Source: Verrucomicrobiales bacterium (GTDB lineage: Bacteria > Verrucomicrobiota > Verrucomicrobiia > Verrucomicrobiales > DEV007). From it: DNA of 64,000 nt. The translations under genes and the position numbers were made by a program. Numbering within the stretch: the stretch's first letter is position 1; each line of letters begins with the position of its first letter. The stretch is from contig PBSY01000038.1 in the NCBI GenBank assembly GCA_002726915.1, positions 62,001 through 126,000 on the forward strand, written 5' to 3'. Of this stretch, positions 44,175 through 53,562 are shown in pieces. Under the pieces are notes generated by a model that was not told where the DNA came from, did not search any database, and saw nothing but the letters and a program-made list of their open reading frames with translations.

Positions 44175-45836
44175 TCAGTGGGTGCAGCACATCGGTTCCT
44201 CCAGAGAGGCTAGACGACGGAACCACATCAACTTGTACTGAAAATAAGGTAACGGCTTAAACGCCGCCTCATCTCCATAGATCTGGCCATTCTTGCGACC
44301 AAGATTCAGCGTTTCGCCATCCCGGAGGTAAACCACTTCAAGATCGACATCTTCAGGCCATTCACTAACAAGGCGACGGAACTCAAAAAAGGGAATAATT
44401 CGATGCCCGATGTTGGCAAAGTTTCCAATACCTTTCGGTTTTTCCAAAGGGTCGAGAATGTTCGGCTTCGCTTCCAGCACCTCGATCATATCTTCCTGAA
44501 ACTGAAAGATATCGACGCGCTTTAAGAACATATGGTTACTCTCTCCCTCAGAACGCAGGTTACTATACATCGAAAACGATGTCTGCGTTCGTGCGCCCAT
44601 CCAAGGTATAAAACCGTTCATGATAACTGGGATCAACCCAATCCAGGCAAGATTCCATTTTGCTTTATTAGGCAGGGTAAGGTCAGCACCACGACCTCTC
44701 CATCCGGCGATCAAATAGTTTGCCGAAATCCATAGACCCCAAATGAAGAAGGCCACCCACCCGATCCGGTTGGCGACCCAGAAGACCTCGTAACTTTTGG
44801 CAATGGTGAGATAGAGTATTCCCTGGACAGCAAGCGTGACGAAAAAAAACACGACTACAATCCAAGTAGCAATCTTACGGCCCTTTTGCAGATCCGCCCT
44901 GCCCAACCAACTGAGCTGGGCTTCCCAGATCGCTTGCAATTCCTCTCCCCATTTCACCGGTAAAAACAAGGCAAGTAAGCCAAGAATAAGCGAACTGAAA
45001 CTGAAGATGCCTGCCGCTGGATGAATGGAGAGCCACAGGTGGAAAAGGATCGCAACATAAAAACCGATGAAACGGGTCCGCCGAAAGACAAGCAGCAAGG
45101 GAATCCCTGCCTCAAAAAAGTAGGAACCCCAGATCGCCGCATGCAATGCCCAAGTATCTGTGGGAACCAACTTACCGAAGTAAGCGGCGATTTCAGTATG
45201 CAACAACGCCGCGCAGGAGATCTCAGGGTTGACGTAATCCCAGTTCAACTTCTGTACCACTGCCCAGAAATACATAATTATAATGGCGACTCGAATCACT
45301 GGGGCAAACCTCGCCAGATAGATATCGCCACCACCCATTGTCGGAGCCTTGGCCAGCATCCGAATGAAACTAATTAGGAGAACCAGCGTGGTGAGAGCAC
45401 CGAAAAGCGGCCCCTTCGGCACCAATTCAAAATTGAAATAAGCCCACTTCAATACGATCGCCAGAAGCAGCAATGGAAGGTGACGTTTCCACCCGGCTCC
45501 TATCTGGCGCCACTCGTCCTGCCCCCGCTTACTGATAAAAAAGCCTAGCAGAGCAAGCAACATGATGAGATGCAGCATGCCCTCATAGAGAATATGGTTC
45601 GGCACAAAAGGCAGTTTATTGTAGAGATTGATCACCGAAGTAATTACCAGTATGGAGAACCGGGCCACGCAGTTGGGCTGAAAAAGCGACGCCGATGCTG
45701 CTATCACCAACAACCATCCTTGCCAAGACTGAGCCCAGAAAGTAAACGCCAGCTGGTGGCACAAGGAAGTGACCGCCCAAATCAGAGCGAACGTAGCGAA
45801 CGGGCGATAGGAGGAAGCGGCAGCGCTTTGTGTCAT
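44175..45836 (-). CDS. HTTM-like polytopic membrane protein
   Basis: A 553-residue inner-membrane protein with about 10-12 helices. The middle section (RVAIIIMYFWAVVQKLNWDY, then HAAIWGSYFFEAGIPLLLVF, and YVAILFHLWLSIHPAAGIFSF) follows the HTTM domain layout related to vitamin-K-dependent gamma-carboxylase and bacterial HTTM proteins. A cytoplasmic or periplasmic tail of about 130 residues follows. The last residues end CCTH. Its catalytic role, if any, is unknown. The ATG at 45836 is preferred to an in-frame TTG three codons upstream. Confidence 0.72.
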   Translation of the reverse strand: MTQSAAASSYRPFATFALIWAVTSLCHQLAFTFWAQSWQGWLLVIAASASLFQPNCVARFSILVITSVINLYNKLPFVPNHILYEGMLHLIMLLALLGFFISKRGQDEWRQIGAGWKRHLPLLLLAIVLKWAYFNFELVPKGPLFGALTTLVLLISFIRMLAKAPTMGGGDIYLARFAPVIRVAIIIMYFWAVVQKLNWDYVNPEISCAALLHTEIAAYFGKLVPTDTWALHAAIWGSYFFEAGIPLLLVFRRTRFIGFYVAILFHLWLSIHPAAGIFSFSSLILGLLALFLPVKWGEELQAIWEAQLSWLGRADLQKGRKIATWIVVVFFFVTLAVQGILYLTIAKSYEVFWVANRIGWVAFFIWGLWISANYLIAGWRGRGADLTLPNKAKWNLAWIGLIPVIMNGFIPWMGARTQTSFSMYSNLRSEGESNHMFLKRVDIFQFQEDMIEVLEAKPNILDPLEKPKGIGNFANIGHRIIPFFEFRRLVSEWPEDVDLEVVYLRDGETLNLGRKNGQIYGDEAAFKPLPYFQYKLMWFRRLASLEEPMCCTH

Positions 45837-45960
45837 CTTCAACAATTCAGATCGCGAAGAGTTACTTTAGATCCTCCCGCAACCAATCAGCAACTCGGAA
45901 AATCACCCCATTCCGAAAATCTTCCTGTTTTGTGACTCTAGCCAACTAGCGACCGCTTGT

Positions 45961-46854
45961 TCAGTGCTTCTGACCTGAAACTTTAGAATGCTGGCGCAAC
46001 ATTTTCATCCAGCGATCCTGCCGTTGCACCGGGGGACGCGCCTTTAAGTATTGTTCGGCTTCCTTCTTCGAAATGACTCCTTCGTTCTCCATCCGGCGAA
46101 TCGTGCTTCGCATTTCACGAAGCGCTGTTTCGTAGTGTCGAAAAGGAGAGAATCCATTAGGGGCACGTATCACGCCGGCAATCATCGCTGCCTCCGGAAG
46201 GGTTAATTCGGCAGCCGACTTCGCGAAGTAACCCTGCGCCGCCTGCTCAATCCCATTCATCCCGGTACCCAGGAAAACCCGATTCACATAATGAGATAAA
46301 ATCTCTTCTTTCGAATACCACTTCTCAATGCGACGGGCGATCGCCATTTCAAGCAGCTTGCGCTCCATTGTTTTTCCAGTTAACCCGTAGGTCATTCGGG
46401 AGAGCTGCATCGAAATTGTGCTGGCACCTTGCACGGCGCGCTTCTCCTTGACATTCCTGATCCACGCGCGCACCACGCCAAACTGATCGATACCATGATG
46501 ACGATAGAATCTGGAATCCTCCCGCGCGAGCAGTGCCTCGATGAAGTAGGGTGAGATTGATTCCAAAGGGACCAGTCTGCCCACATTCTCACCATACAGA
46601 TTACCAATCAAACTGCCGTTCGCATCGAGAACACGGGTTTCCATGGGAATGCGCCCCACCGCCTCCATATCATAGCGTGCAGCACGGAGATCATACTGGA
46701 AGAAGATAATTCCTCCAGTCAGCGTGATAATGCAGAACGCCCCCAATACGACAATACCGAAAAAGCGAAAGAGAGAATGGCAAAACCATCCCTCCTGCTT
46801 CTTTCTGGACTTAAAGCGGCTACGCTTGCGCGGAGCCCTGCGTGAGCGAGTCAT
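45961..46854 (-). CDS. Monofunctional biosynthetic peptidoglycan transglycosylase (GT51)
   Basis: Polymerises lipid II into glycan strands. The 297-residue protein has a basic cytoplasmic N terminus, one membrane helix (FFGIVVLGAFCIITLTGGII) and a GT51 domain. The domain shows the catalytic Glu in LLAREDSRFYRHHGID, then QGASTISMQLSRM, YLNRVFLG-like YVNRVFLGTGMNGIE, and YFAKSAAELTLPEAAMIAG. It lacks the transpeptidase domain of class A PBPs. It lies 80 bp downstream of rapA on the same strand. Confidence 0.92.
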   Translation of the reverse strand: MTRSRRAPRKRSRFKSRKKQEGWFCHSLFRFFGIVVLGAFCIITLTGGIIFFQYDLRAARYDMEAVGRIPMETRVLDANGSLIGNLYGENVGRLVPLESISPYFIEALLAREDSRFYRHHGIDQFGVVRAWIRNVKEKRAVQGASTISMQLSRMTYGLTGKTMERKLLEMAIARRIEKWYSKEEILSHYVNRVFLGTGMNGIEQAAQGYFAKSAAELTLPEAAMIAGVIRAPNGFSPFRHYETALREMRSTIRRMENEGVISKKEAEQYLKARPPVQRQDRWMKMLRQHSKVSGQKH

Positions 46855-46934
46855 CAATAGGTGAAACTGAGCCGATCTTGCCGCAATTCAAAAAAAATTC
46901 AACCCGTCGCCGCTGCGCAAAGCGAACTGGCGGA

Positions 46935-49730
46935 TCAGGTCATAGCAAGGATAAGGCGCACAGAATCCATCCGAAGAGGCGCGTCGGTTAGATACCGTTT
47001 CAATTCTGCCTTCTCATTCTTCGCAGTCTCTATTTCTGATTCCCGCACCGGGTGTCCCATTTCCTTGAGACGAACGAGACGATCTATCTCGTGACCATAT
47101 TGCTCCTCCATCATTTCGATCGCTTCCTTTCGGTACTCGTCGGCAATGTCTTCAGAAAAGTTATTCGCCACTTCCAGCAAACCCGGGACAGTCGCTTTTA
47201 ACGCGGTCGATTTCTCTCGCAAAAATGTGGAAGGCCCCGGGCGTCCCTCACGACGGATCCGCTCCACCGTGAAATCTTCTGTACGGTTGCCGCCTTTCTG
47301 ATCCACAATCTGACGAATAGGCTTGGCGGGAAGGTAACGATCAGCATGAAGATAATCTGGAGCGACACATTCGAGCACTGATACCGACTCCACCATCAAC
47401 AACTGCTCTCCTGCCTTTTCGAGGCGAAAGAAAGCTGAATTTCCGTGATCTGTAGAGAGAAAGCTGTCTATCGCGCTCACGACCATAGGGTGATCCGACG
47501 TCAAGAAAGTAATATCTTCACGGGTCAGGGCTACCTCGCGGTCAAAGGTGACTGACATCCCATCTTCAGGCAAATTAGGAAACGCCTCGGCAGAGAAAAG
47601 GTGTTCCGGCAGAATTACGTAAGAGCGCTCAGCGAGATCCTCCACGGTGACACCGAAGTGATCGAACAATTTTAACATTAAGTATTCGAGGCGAGTGTCC
47701 TCATCAAGATCTTCAATCTGGCGAACCAGAGCCTGCCCCTGATCACGATCGAAGGAACTCAGTTCAAGCAAATGATCACGACCCTCTTCGAGTTCTCGGT
47801 CGATCTTAAGCTTGAACTCTCGAGTGCGATTAAGCAGTGCAGGCAAGGCTGACTCACGATCTTTGGCGGAGGCTAATTCTAATGCTTCGATCTCCTCATG
47901 AAATTCACAATAGACCGCACTTGATCCATGAAGCGTGAGCTCAAAAGCGCCGAGCCCGTTATGATACCAGAGCGCTTTTAATGCCTCGCCCGTGGCTTCA
48001 ACAAAAGGCACATGAATGTGGATATCCTGAAGCTGACCAATCCGGTCGAGACGACCAATTCTTTGCTCCAGAAGCCCGGGATCAGACGGCAGATCGAAGA
48101 GCACCATGTGATGAGCAAACTGAAAGTTGCGGCCCTCTGATCCAATTTCCGAACAGATAAGAAGGCGCGCGCCTTCTTCCTCAGCGAACCAGGCAGCATT
48201 CTTATCCCTCTGCAGGAGGCTGAGGCCTTCGTGGAACATCGCTGCTTGCGAACTGATGCGCTCACGCAAGGCGGCTTCAATCGCTTCAACAGTATCGCGA
48301 GCGTGGGTGATTAGGAGAAACTTTTCCTCAGGCCGCGACTTGAGTAGGTCGACCATCCAATCCACCTTCGAGTCAAACGCCCGCTCCTCCTCGCAAGAGA
48401 GAGGGCTCAAATGCGCCTTTCGCTCGGGAAAGGTATCAAGCACGATTCTACGGTTTCTAAAGAGAACGCGGCCCGTCCCGTGCAGGTCGATCAGGCCAGC
48501 GCGACAAGCTTCGCGCTCAGAAGGATTATCGTTCTTCTCAAATTTGAGGGCCACTTCTGAACCAAGAAGCTTATCGATCTGCTCTAGGTCAGCCTTATTC
48601 AATTTTTCTTCGCCACTGAGGCGATCGGCAAGATCAGAAACTTCCTGGTAATGCTCCGACTCTTTTATGAATTCATTCAGGTCACAAAAGCGAGCTGGAT
48701 CGAGTAACCGCAAGCGGGCGAAGTGTCCTTCGCGACCGAGCTGCTCGGGAGTCGCGGTGAGCAACAGTAATCCCAATGACTTTGCGGCGATTGCTTCCAC
48801 CGTGTTGTATTCCGGACTGGAAGCCGCAACCGACCATTCGAGGTGGTGGGCCTCATCCACGATTGTGAGATCCCACTCTCCAGCCGCAGCCTGTTCGGCA
48901 CGCTTCGGATGGTTAGACAACCAAGACGTTGCACAAAGAATCAGCTGATCATCGAAGAAAGGATTCACTTCTTTATCTTCATCAGCCCCCCCCTCAATCG
49001 AGTTTGCGCGCTCCTCATCGTAGATCGCGAAGGAGAGGGCAAAGCGACGATAGAGCTCCACAAACCACTGATTTACAAGTGCGTCAGGCAGCAAAATAAG
49101 GATGCGCTTGGCCCGACCACTCATATGGAGACGATGAAGAATCAAGCAGGCCTCAATCGTCTTGCCAAGCCCGACCTCATCTGCCAAGAGCACGCGAGGC
49201 GCCTGACGATTGGCCACTTCCTCCGCGATAAAGAGTTGATGGGGAATGAGAGAGACCCGCCCTCCAACTAGACCGCGCACATCACGGGTCCTTGCTTCGT
49301 TCTGATTCCGAATCGCCGACTGACGCAAACTCCAAAGGCGGGGATCATCACTTACACCCGAGAGGAGTCGCTGTTCCGGGCGCTGGACATTCATAGTATC
49401 GGAGAGACCACTCTCGAGAAGCTCCTTGCCATCGGCATTTACGTAAACGAGGCATTTGTCTTTTTCCCGCACATCGACCACAACAAAGGAATTGCCCTCC
49501 TGGTCCTTCACTGTATCGCCCGGCTCAAAAGCGACGCGTCGAAGGGGTGCATTGCGCGACGCATAGGAAATAGTTTCTCCAACGGCCGGGAAGAAAGCCT
49601 GAACAATCGTCTGGTCGGCCTGAAGGATCAGCGCGAGTCCAAATTCGGCCTGAGTTTCACTTATCCAGCGCTGGCCAGGAGCAAACTGGGACGGATCGGC
49701 AGTATCAGTCTGATAACGAGAGGCTCTCAT
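46935..49730 (-). CDS. rapA: RNA polymerase-associated SNF2-family ATPase RapA
   Basis: Recycles RNA polymerase by remodelling stalled or post-termination complexes. The 931-residue protein has N-terminal Tudor-like segments, then a SNF2 helicase: Walker A LLADEVGLGKTIEACLIL (about residue 190), Walker B TIVDEAHHLEWS and a C-terminal helicase half with ICSEIGSEGRNFQFAHHMVLF and QRIGRLDRIGQ. The C-terminal RapA_C region follows. The ATG at 49730 is preferred to a TTG one codon upstream. It is the first gene of a pair with the GT51 gene. Confidence 0.94.
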   Translation of the reverse strand: MRASRYQTDTADPSQFAPGQRWISETQAEFGLALILQADQTIVQAFFPAVGETISYASRNAPLRRVAFEPGDTVKDQEGNSFVVVDVREKDKCLVYVNADGKELLESGLSDTMNVQRPEQRLLSGVSDDPRLWSLRQSAIRNQNEARTRDVRGLVGGRVSLIPHQLFIAEEVANRQAPRVLLADEVGLGKTIEACLILHRLHMSGRAKRILILLPDALVNQWFVELYRRFALSFAIYDEERANSIEGGADEDKEVNPFFDDQLILCATSWLSNHPKRAEQAAAGEWDLTIVDEAHHLEWSVAASSPEYNTVEAIAAKSLGLLLLTATPEQLGREGHFARLRLLDPARFCDLNEFIKESEHYQEVSDLADRLSGEEKLNKADLEQIDKLLGSEVALKFEKNDNPSEREACRAGLIDLHGTGRVLFRNRRIVLDTFPERKAHLSPLSCEEERAFDSKVDWMVDLLKSRPEEKFLLITHARDTVEAIEAALRERISSQAAMFHEGLSLLQRDKNAAWFAEEEGARLLICSEIGSEGRNFQFAHHMVLFDLPSDPGLLEQRIGRLDRIGQLQDIHIHVPFVEATGEALKALWYHNGLGAFELTLHGSSAVYCEFHEEIEALELASAKDRESALPALLNRTREFKLKIDRELEEGRDHLLELSSFDRDQGQALVRQIEDLDEDTRLEYLMLKLFDHFGVTVEDLAERSYVILPEHLFSAEAFPNLPEDGMSVTFDREVALTREDITFLTSDHPMVVSAIDSFLSTDHGNSAFFRLEKAGEQLLMVESVSVLECVAPDYLHADRYLPAKPIRQIVDQKGGNRTEDFTVERIRREGRPGPSTFLREKSTALKATVPGLLEVANNFSEDIADEYRKEAIEMMEEQYGHEIDRLVRLKEMGHPVRESEIETAKNEKAELKRYLTDAPLRMDSVRLILAMT

Positions 49731-49975
49731 CAATTTGGAAGGGGGAGATCTTAACTCGTTTCGACGATTGCGCCACCTTTCCGCGAGGATATTTATGTAA
49801 TCGCTTCAAAGCCCTGATTTAGCAGTAAGAAGTCGGTCATCTAATCCCGTTGGCTCAAGCTTGGCACCGCACCAATTCTCACGTTGAGTTGACTTTCGCG
49901 GGCGATGGCTCTCACTTTAGCAGCGATGGCTCGTCCCACTCTAAATTCTGTCGGAAGCGTGATGAAGTAGAGTAG

Positions 49976-50611
49976 ATGATGAAACGAGAAGTATTGCCGG
50001 AGATCCTTGACTCTCTGCCTCCAGACGATCCGCGCGCTATCCGCAGCCGCCGCGATTTAAAGCGACTTAACTTCTGCATGGGAAACGATCGCTGGATCCG
50101 GTCGGTTCTTGCGCGGAATGTTAAATTTGCACAAAAAGGCATCGTTGAAATCGGCGCGGGCAACGGTGATCTGCTGAAGACGCTCGCGCCACTTGCCCCA
50201 ACGGCAGGCCTGGATCTTCAACCTCGCCCCGAAGGTTTGCCGGCCGAGATTAAGTGGTATTCAGGAAACCTCCTTGAACAGCCTTCGCTTCCACCTGGTG
50301 GAGTGCTGCTCGCTAACCTGTTTCTCCACCACTTCGAAGCTGACGATCTTAAAACCATAGGGGCACTCATAGAACCTTTCGAGCTTTTGATCTTCTCAGA
50401 ACCTCTGCGTTTACGCCGCGTCCTCACTCTCAGCCAATGCGTCACACCTTTAGTTGGAAGCGTAACCCGCCACGACATGTCCGTAAGTATTCGGGCAGGG
50501 TTTAATATGGGCGAACTTCCCACATATCTTGGCCTCTCCGATTCTTGGCGGGTGACAGAAACGACCTCAGGTCTAGGTGCCATCCGAACCATCGCCAAGA
50601 GGCGACCATGA
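49976..50611 (+). CDS. Class I SAM-dependent methyltransferase of the T3PKS cassette
   Basis: A 211-residue methyltransferase with the SAM-binding glycine motif VEIGAGNGDLLKTL (about residues 59-72), followed by GLDLQPRP and the motif II-III region GGVLLANLFLHHFEADDL. Its last bases overlap the FAD oxidoreductase start (ATGA), and the T3PKS gene follows, so it probably methylates the polyketide product. Two adjacent ATG codons (49976 and 49979) could both serve. A TTGACT at 49889-49894 with TCACTT 17 bp on is a weak promoter candidate. Confidence 0.82.
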   Translation: MMKREVLPEILDSLPPDDPRAIRSRRDLKRLNFCMGNDRWIRSVLARNVKFAQKGIVEIGAGNGDLLKTLAPLAPTAGLDLQPRPEGLPAEIKWYSGNLLEQPSLPPGGVLLANLFLHHFEADDLKTIGALIEPFELLIFSEPLRLRRVLTLSQCVTPLVGSVTRHDMSVSIRAGFNMGELPTYLGLSDSWRVTETTSGLGAIRTIAKRRP

Positions 50612-51621
50612 AAACTGTTCGTATCATAGGTGGTGGGCTCGCCGGGCTGTCACTTGCAACTGGACTCGCCAAACGCAGGATTCCGGTCGAAGTAATTGAG
50701 GCGGGAAGCTATCCGAGGCACCGCGTCTGCGGTGAGTTCATTTCAGGTGTAGACTATTCCACTCTAGAGAAATTGGGTATCGCTGCGGATCTGCATGATG
50801 CCAAACTTCATACCACCGGCCACTGGTATCGCCAAGGCCGCAAGATCATGACGACGGAACTCCCTGATCCCGCTCGTTCCATCTCCCGCTGGCGGCTCGA
50901 CGCTCGTCTACAGCAACGAGTCGAAGGACTTGGCGGTAAAGTAGTGACTGAAACTAGAGCCGGACGCGACCCGGCGGAAGGAACTGTTCTTGCCGCCGGC
51001 CGACCCCTAGAAAAAAGCCGCTGGCTGGGCCTCAAATGCCATGTCAAAGGGTTTCGCATGGAGTCTGGGTTGGAGATGCATCTCGGGAGTAATGGCTATG
51101 TTGGTCTAACTCCAGTCGAAGAGGATCGCTTCAACATTTGCGGCCTCTTCCAGCTTCAGCCTAGCTGCCGAGGTAAGGGTAGCGATCGCTTGATGGCATA
51201 TCTTGACGAAGGTGGTCATCGTGAACTCATAGAACGCCTAAGAGATTCAGAAATCGACGAAAGCTCAGTCAGCGGGGTCTCCGCTCTCTCGCTCGGTTGG
51301 CAAAAAAAAGAAGATGGCGCGTTTGTCGTCGGTGATGCGGGCAGTGTCATTCCTCCATTTACCGGAAACGGCATGAGCATGGCCTTCGAGTCCGCATTGG
51401 GCTCCATCGAGCCACTCACCGCTTGGAGTTTCGGCGCCGAATCGTGGAGCTCAGCCACCCGGCGGTCCATGGCTATTCAACGCCAATTATTCCGAAAGAG
51501 AATCCGGACATCATTAGCATTACAGCGGGCGCTCCTTAACCCAAGGGGACAAAGCGTGTTCGAATTTCTCTCGAGTCGCAACATGGTTCCTTTCAATACT
51601 CTCCTCTCTCTCGTCCGCTGA
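50608..51621 (+). CDS. FAD-dependent oxidoreductase (geranylgeranyl-reductase/hydroxylase-like)
   Basis: A 337-residue flavoprotein. The ATG at 50608 starts MKTVRIIGGGLAGLSLATGL, the Rossmann FAD-binding GxGxxG loop. The RHRVCGEFISG block (about 34-46) is the one seen in geranylgeranyl-reductase-family and squalene-monooxygenase-like flavoproteins. The second FAD motif FVVGDAGSVIPPFTGNGMSMA is near residue 245. It probably hydroxylates or oxidises the polyketide. It overlaps the methyltransferase by 4 bp and ends 3 bp before the T3PKS gene. Confidence 0.88.
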   Translation: MKTVRIIGGGLAGLSLATGLAKRRIPVEVIEAGSYPRHRVCGEFISGVDYSTLEKLGIAADLHDAKLHTTGHWYRQGRKIMTTELPDPARSISRWRLDARLQQRVEGLGGKVVTETRAGRDPAEGTVLAAGRPLEKSRWLGLKCHVKGFRMESGLEMHLGSNGYVGLTPVEEDRFNICGLFQLQPSCRGKGSDRLMAYLDEGGHRELIERLRDSEIDESSVSGVSALSLGWQKKEDGAFVVGDAGSVIPPFTGNGMSMAFESALGSIEPLTAWSFGAESWSSATRRSMAIQRQLFRKRIRTSLALQRALLNPRGQSVFEFLSSRNMVPFNTLLSLVR

Positions 51622-51624
51622 CTC

Positions 51625-52665
51625 ATGTTTCTAGAATCCATCGCCACAGCCGTGCCTCCTAACAAGTACACTCAAGTCGATTGCCTTGCAGCCTTGCAGC
51701 AGTCACCTACTGCGAGTCAACTTCGTCCCGGATCAATGAGACTCTTGAAGCGCATTCTCGGAAGTGATAGTTCGGGAATTGATCAACGTCACTTTTGTGT
51801 CGATGAATTGACCCCCATTTTTGAACTGGATGCCCAAAGGCTCAACGAAACCTTTGAGCAACAGGCTCCAAAACTTGCTGCCTCGGCCCTCACGCCCGCC
51901 CTTGAGGAGGCAGGTATCCATGCGGGCGATCTCGATGCACTCTTTGTTTGCACCTGCACGGGCTACCTTTGTCCCGGAATCTCGAGCTACCTAGCCGAGA
52001 ATCTTGGAATGAATCCTTCCACTTACCTTCAGGATCTGGTCGGCCTTGGCTGCGGAGCTGCCATCCCAACGTTGCGGGCCGCCAAAGGCTTCCTCGCCGC
52101 ACATCCCGGCGCAAAAGTTGCCACGGTGGCCGTCGAAGTCTGCTCAGCAGCTTTCTACGCTGATGATGATCCCGGCGTGCTTGTCTCCCTTTGCCTCTTC
52201 GGTGACGGCGCCGCGGCGGCGGTCTGGTCCAATGATTACACTCCAGAAAGATGGCAGGCGAACCACTTTACCACGATCCACCAACCAAAGAATCGAGAAG
52301 AGATCCGCTTTGTCAATGCGGGCGGAAAACTTAAGAATAAGCTCGCAAAAACGGTGCCTGGTCTTGCAGCGGAGGCCGTGAAGAATCTTTTCCAAAATCG
52401 CCATTCCGATCCCGATAGGATTCTCTCTCACGCCGGCGGTCGCGAAGTTATTGAGGAAATTGAGAGACATCTCGATTGTAGTCTCAACGAGACGCGGGCT
52501 GTCCTTTCCGAATGCGGCAACATGAGCAGTCCATCAGTTCTCTTCGCCCTGGCGAAGGCGCTTGAAAAGCCAAGAGAAGACCGCCACTGGTGGCTTACCT
52601 CTTTCGGCGCTGGCTTTGCAGCGCACGCGTTCGAATTAAATCGCGATTTAGTCACCGCGACCTAA
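51625..52665 (+). CDS. Type III polyketide synthase (chalcone/stilbene synthase family)
   Basis: A homodimeric iterative ketosynthase that extends an acyl-CoA starter with malonyl-CoA and cyclises it. The 346-residue protein keeps the Cys-His-Asn triad: C143 in VGLGCGAA, H269 in LSHAGG and N299 in ECGNMSS. CTGYLCPGISSYL and LFGDGAAAAV are further family blocks. The product is probably an alkylpyrone or alkylresorcinol; the starter cannot be read. It is the third gene of a compact operon, and its 3' end overlaps the converging membrane-protein gene by 14 bp. Confidence 0.95.
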   Translation: MFLESIATAVPPNKYTQVDCLAALQQSPTASQLRPGSMRLLKRILGSDSSGIDQRHFCVDELTPIFELDAQRLNETFEQQAPKLAASALTPALEEAGIHAGDLDALFVCTCTGYLCPGISSYLAENLGMNPSTYLQDLVGLGCGAAIPTLRAAKGFLAAHPGAKVATVAVEVCSAAFYADDDPGVLVSLCLFGDGAAAAVWSNDYTPERWQANHFTTIHQPKNREEIRFVNAGGKLKNKLAKTVPGLAAEAVKNLFQNRHSDPDRILSHAGGREVIEEIERHLDCSLNETRAVLSECGNMSSPSVLFALAKALEKPREDRHWWLTSFGAGFAAHAFELNRDLVTAT

Positions 52666-53131
52666 TAAATGCTGCAAGAAGGGCAACCGAGATTACCAAT
52701 TTTCCCTGCCATAACCAAAATCGGATCCAGTTACCGCGTATCAGATTTTCAATGACCTCAGCATCGTAGCCGCTTGCGAGTTGATTGTGCTGAGGCACCT
52801 GAGCAAGGCCTGTTACAGCCCAAAGGGCGATTACAAACCCTGCGCCAACCGCTGCCAGATACTGCCATCGTCTCGCTGCGAATACCGCCAGCGAAAGAAG
52901 AGTCGCTCCCAACTCAATCACCATAAGAGGGCCGACAATCTTGGTAATTTGCTCCGAATACCACTGGTGATAAGCCACAAAAGAGTCATCGGGAATATCG
53001 AGGAAAGAAGGGTAGATGATCAGCTGCACCGCCGCAATAACACCAGCCATCGCCGCGCTGGAAACCAACGCCGTGAACACAACCAAAATCCCTCCAAGGC
53101 GGCTGGTTTCTTCTACTGCATTACCATTCAT
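52652..53131 (-). CDS. Four-helix membrane protein of unknown function
   Basis: A 159-residue protein with four membrane helices (about residues 12-35, 65-82, 90-108 and 135-155) and a polar loop holding YPSFLDIPDDSFVAYHQWYSEQI. It resembles DUF1772-like small membrane proteins but I cannot place it firmly. It overlaps the T3PKS 3' end by 14 bp on the opposite strand. The chosen ATG at 53131 gives a shorter N terminus than the frame from 53164. Confidence 0.7.
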   Translation of the reverse strand: MNGNAVEETSRLGGILVVFTALVSSAAMAGVIAAVQLIIYPSFLDIPDDSFVAYHQWYSEQITKIVGPLMVIELGATLLSLAVFAARRWQYLAAVGAGFVIALWAVTGLAQVPQHNQLASGYDAEVIENLIRGNWIRFWLWQGKLVISVALLAAFIRSR

Positions 53132-53193
53132 TCTGGATCGATTGGAAAAACAAAATAGATACAATGCGAATAATTGTTAAGAGTGAGATGCGA

Positions 53194-53482
53194 CTACTCG
53201 CGATGACAACGCCAAAAGCCCAGCCTCCTTATCACTGACCAGAGTTTCATGTAATTGGCCTTTATGTTCCAGTATTGCCGCCTGAGGGTAAGCCCATTAA
53301 TTTGCGCAAAGAAAATAAAAAGCGTGCCTATATCGACCTTTTCACCACCCTTGAGATACACAAACCCGCTCGGCAGCATAGATATTGGCCGCGTTTCCAA
53401 ATCCTTTAAGCGAAACTTGACCACAAGCCCAAAAGAGGAAGCGATAGAGTCAAAAAAATACCTTTCTATCTAACTGCACCAT
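53194..53482 (-). pseudogene. Small gene apparently split by a frameshift in a T7 run
   Basis: An ATG at 53482 reads MVQLDRKVFF and stops at TGA just after seven T residues (53458-53452). Removing one T joins it to an open frame that continues DSIASSFGLVVKFRLKDLET and then RPISMLPSGF, GTLFIFFAQINGL and WSVIRRLGFWRCHRE, about 95 residues in all. The joined sequence is protein-like. It matches no family I know. It precedes the four-helix protein gene by 62 bp on the same strand. A sequencing error, a real lesion or slippage could explain it. Confidence 0.42.
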
Positions 53483-53562
53483 ATGGCAATAAGCCCGTAA
53501 CAGCAATACTGAAACGACCTCACCGCTTGAGTTCCTGTCCAGCCGCGCCACCGTTCCCGTCC

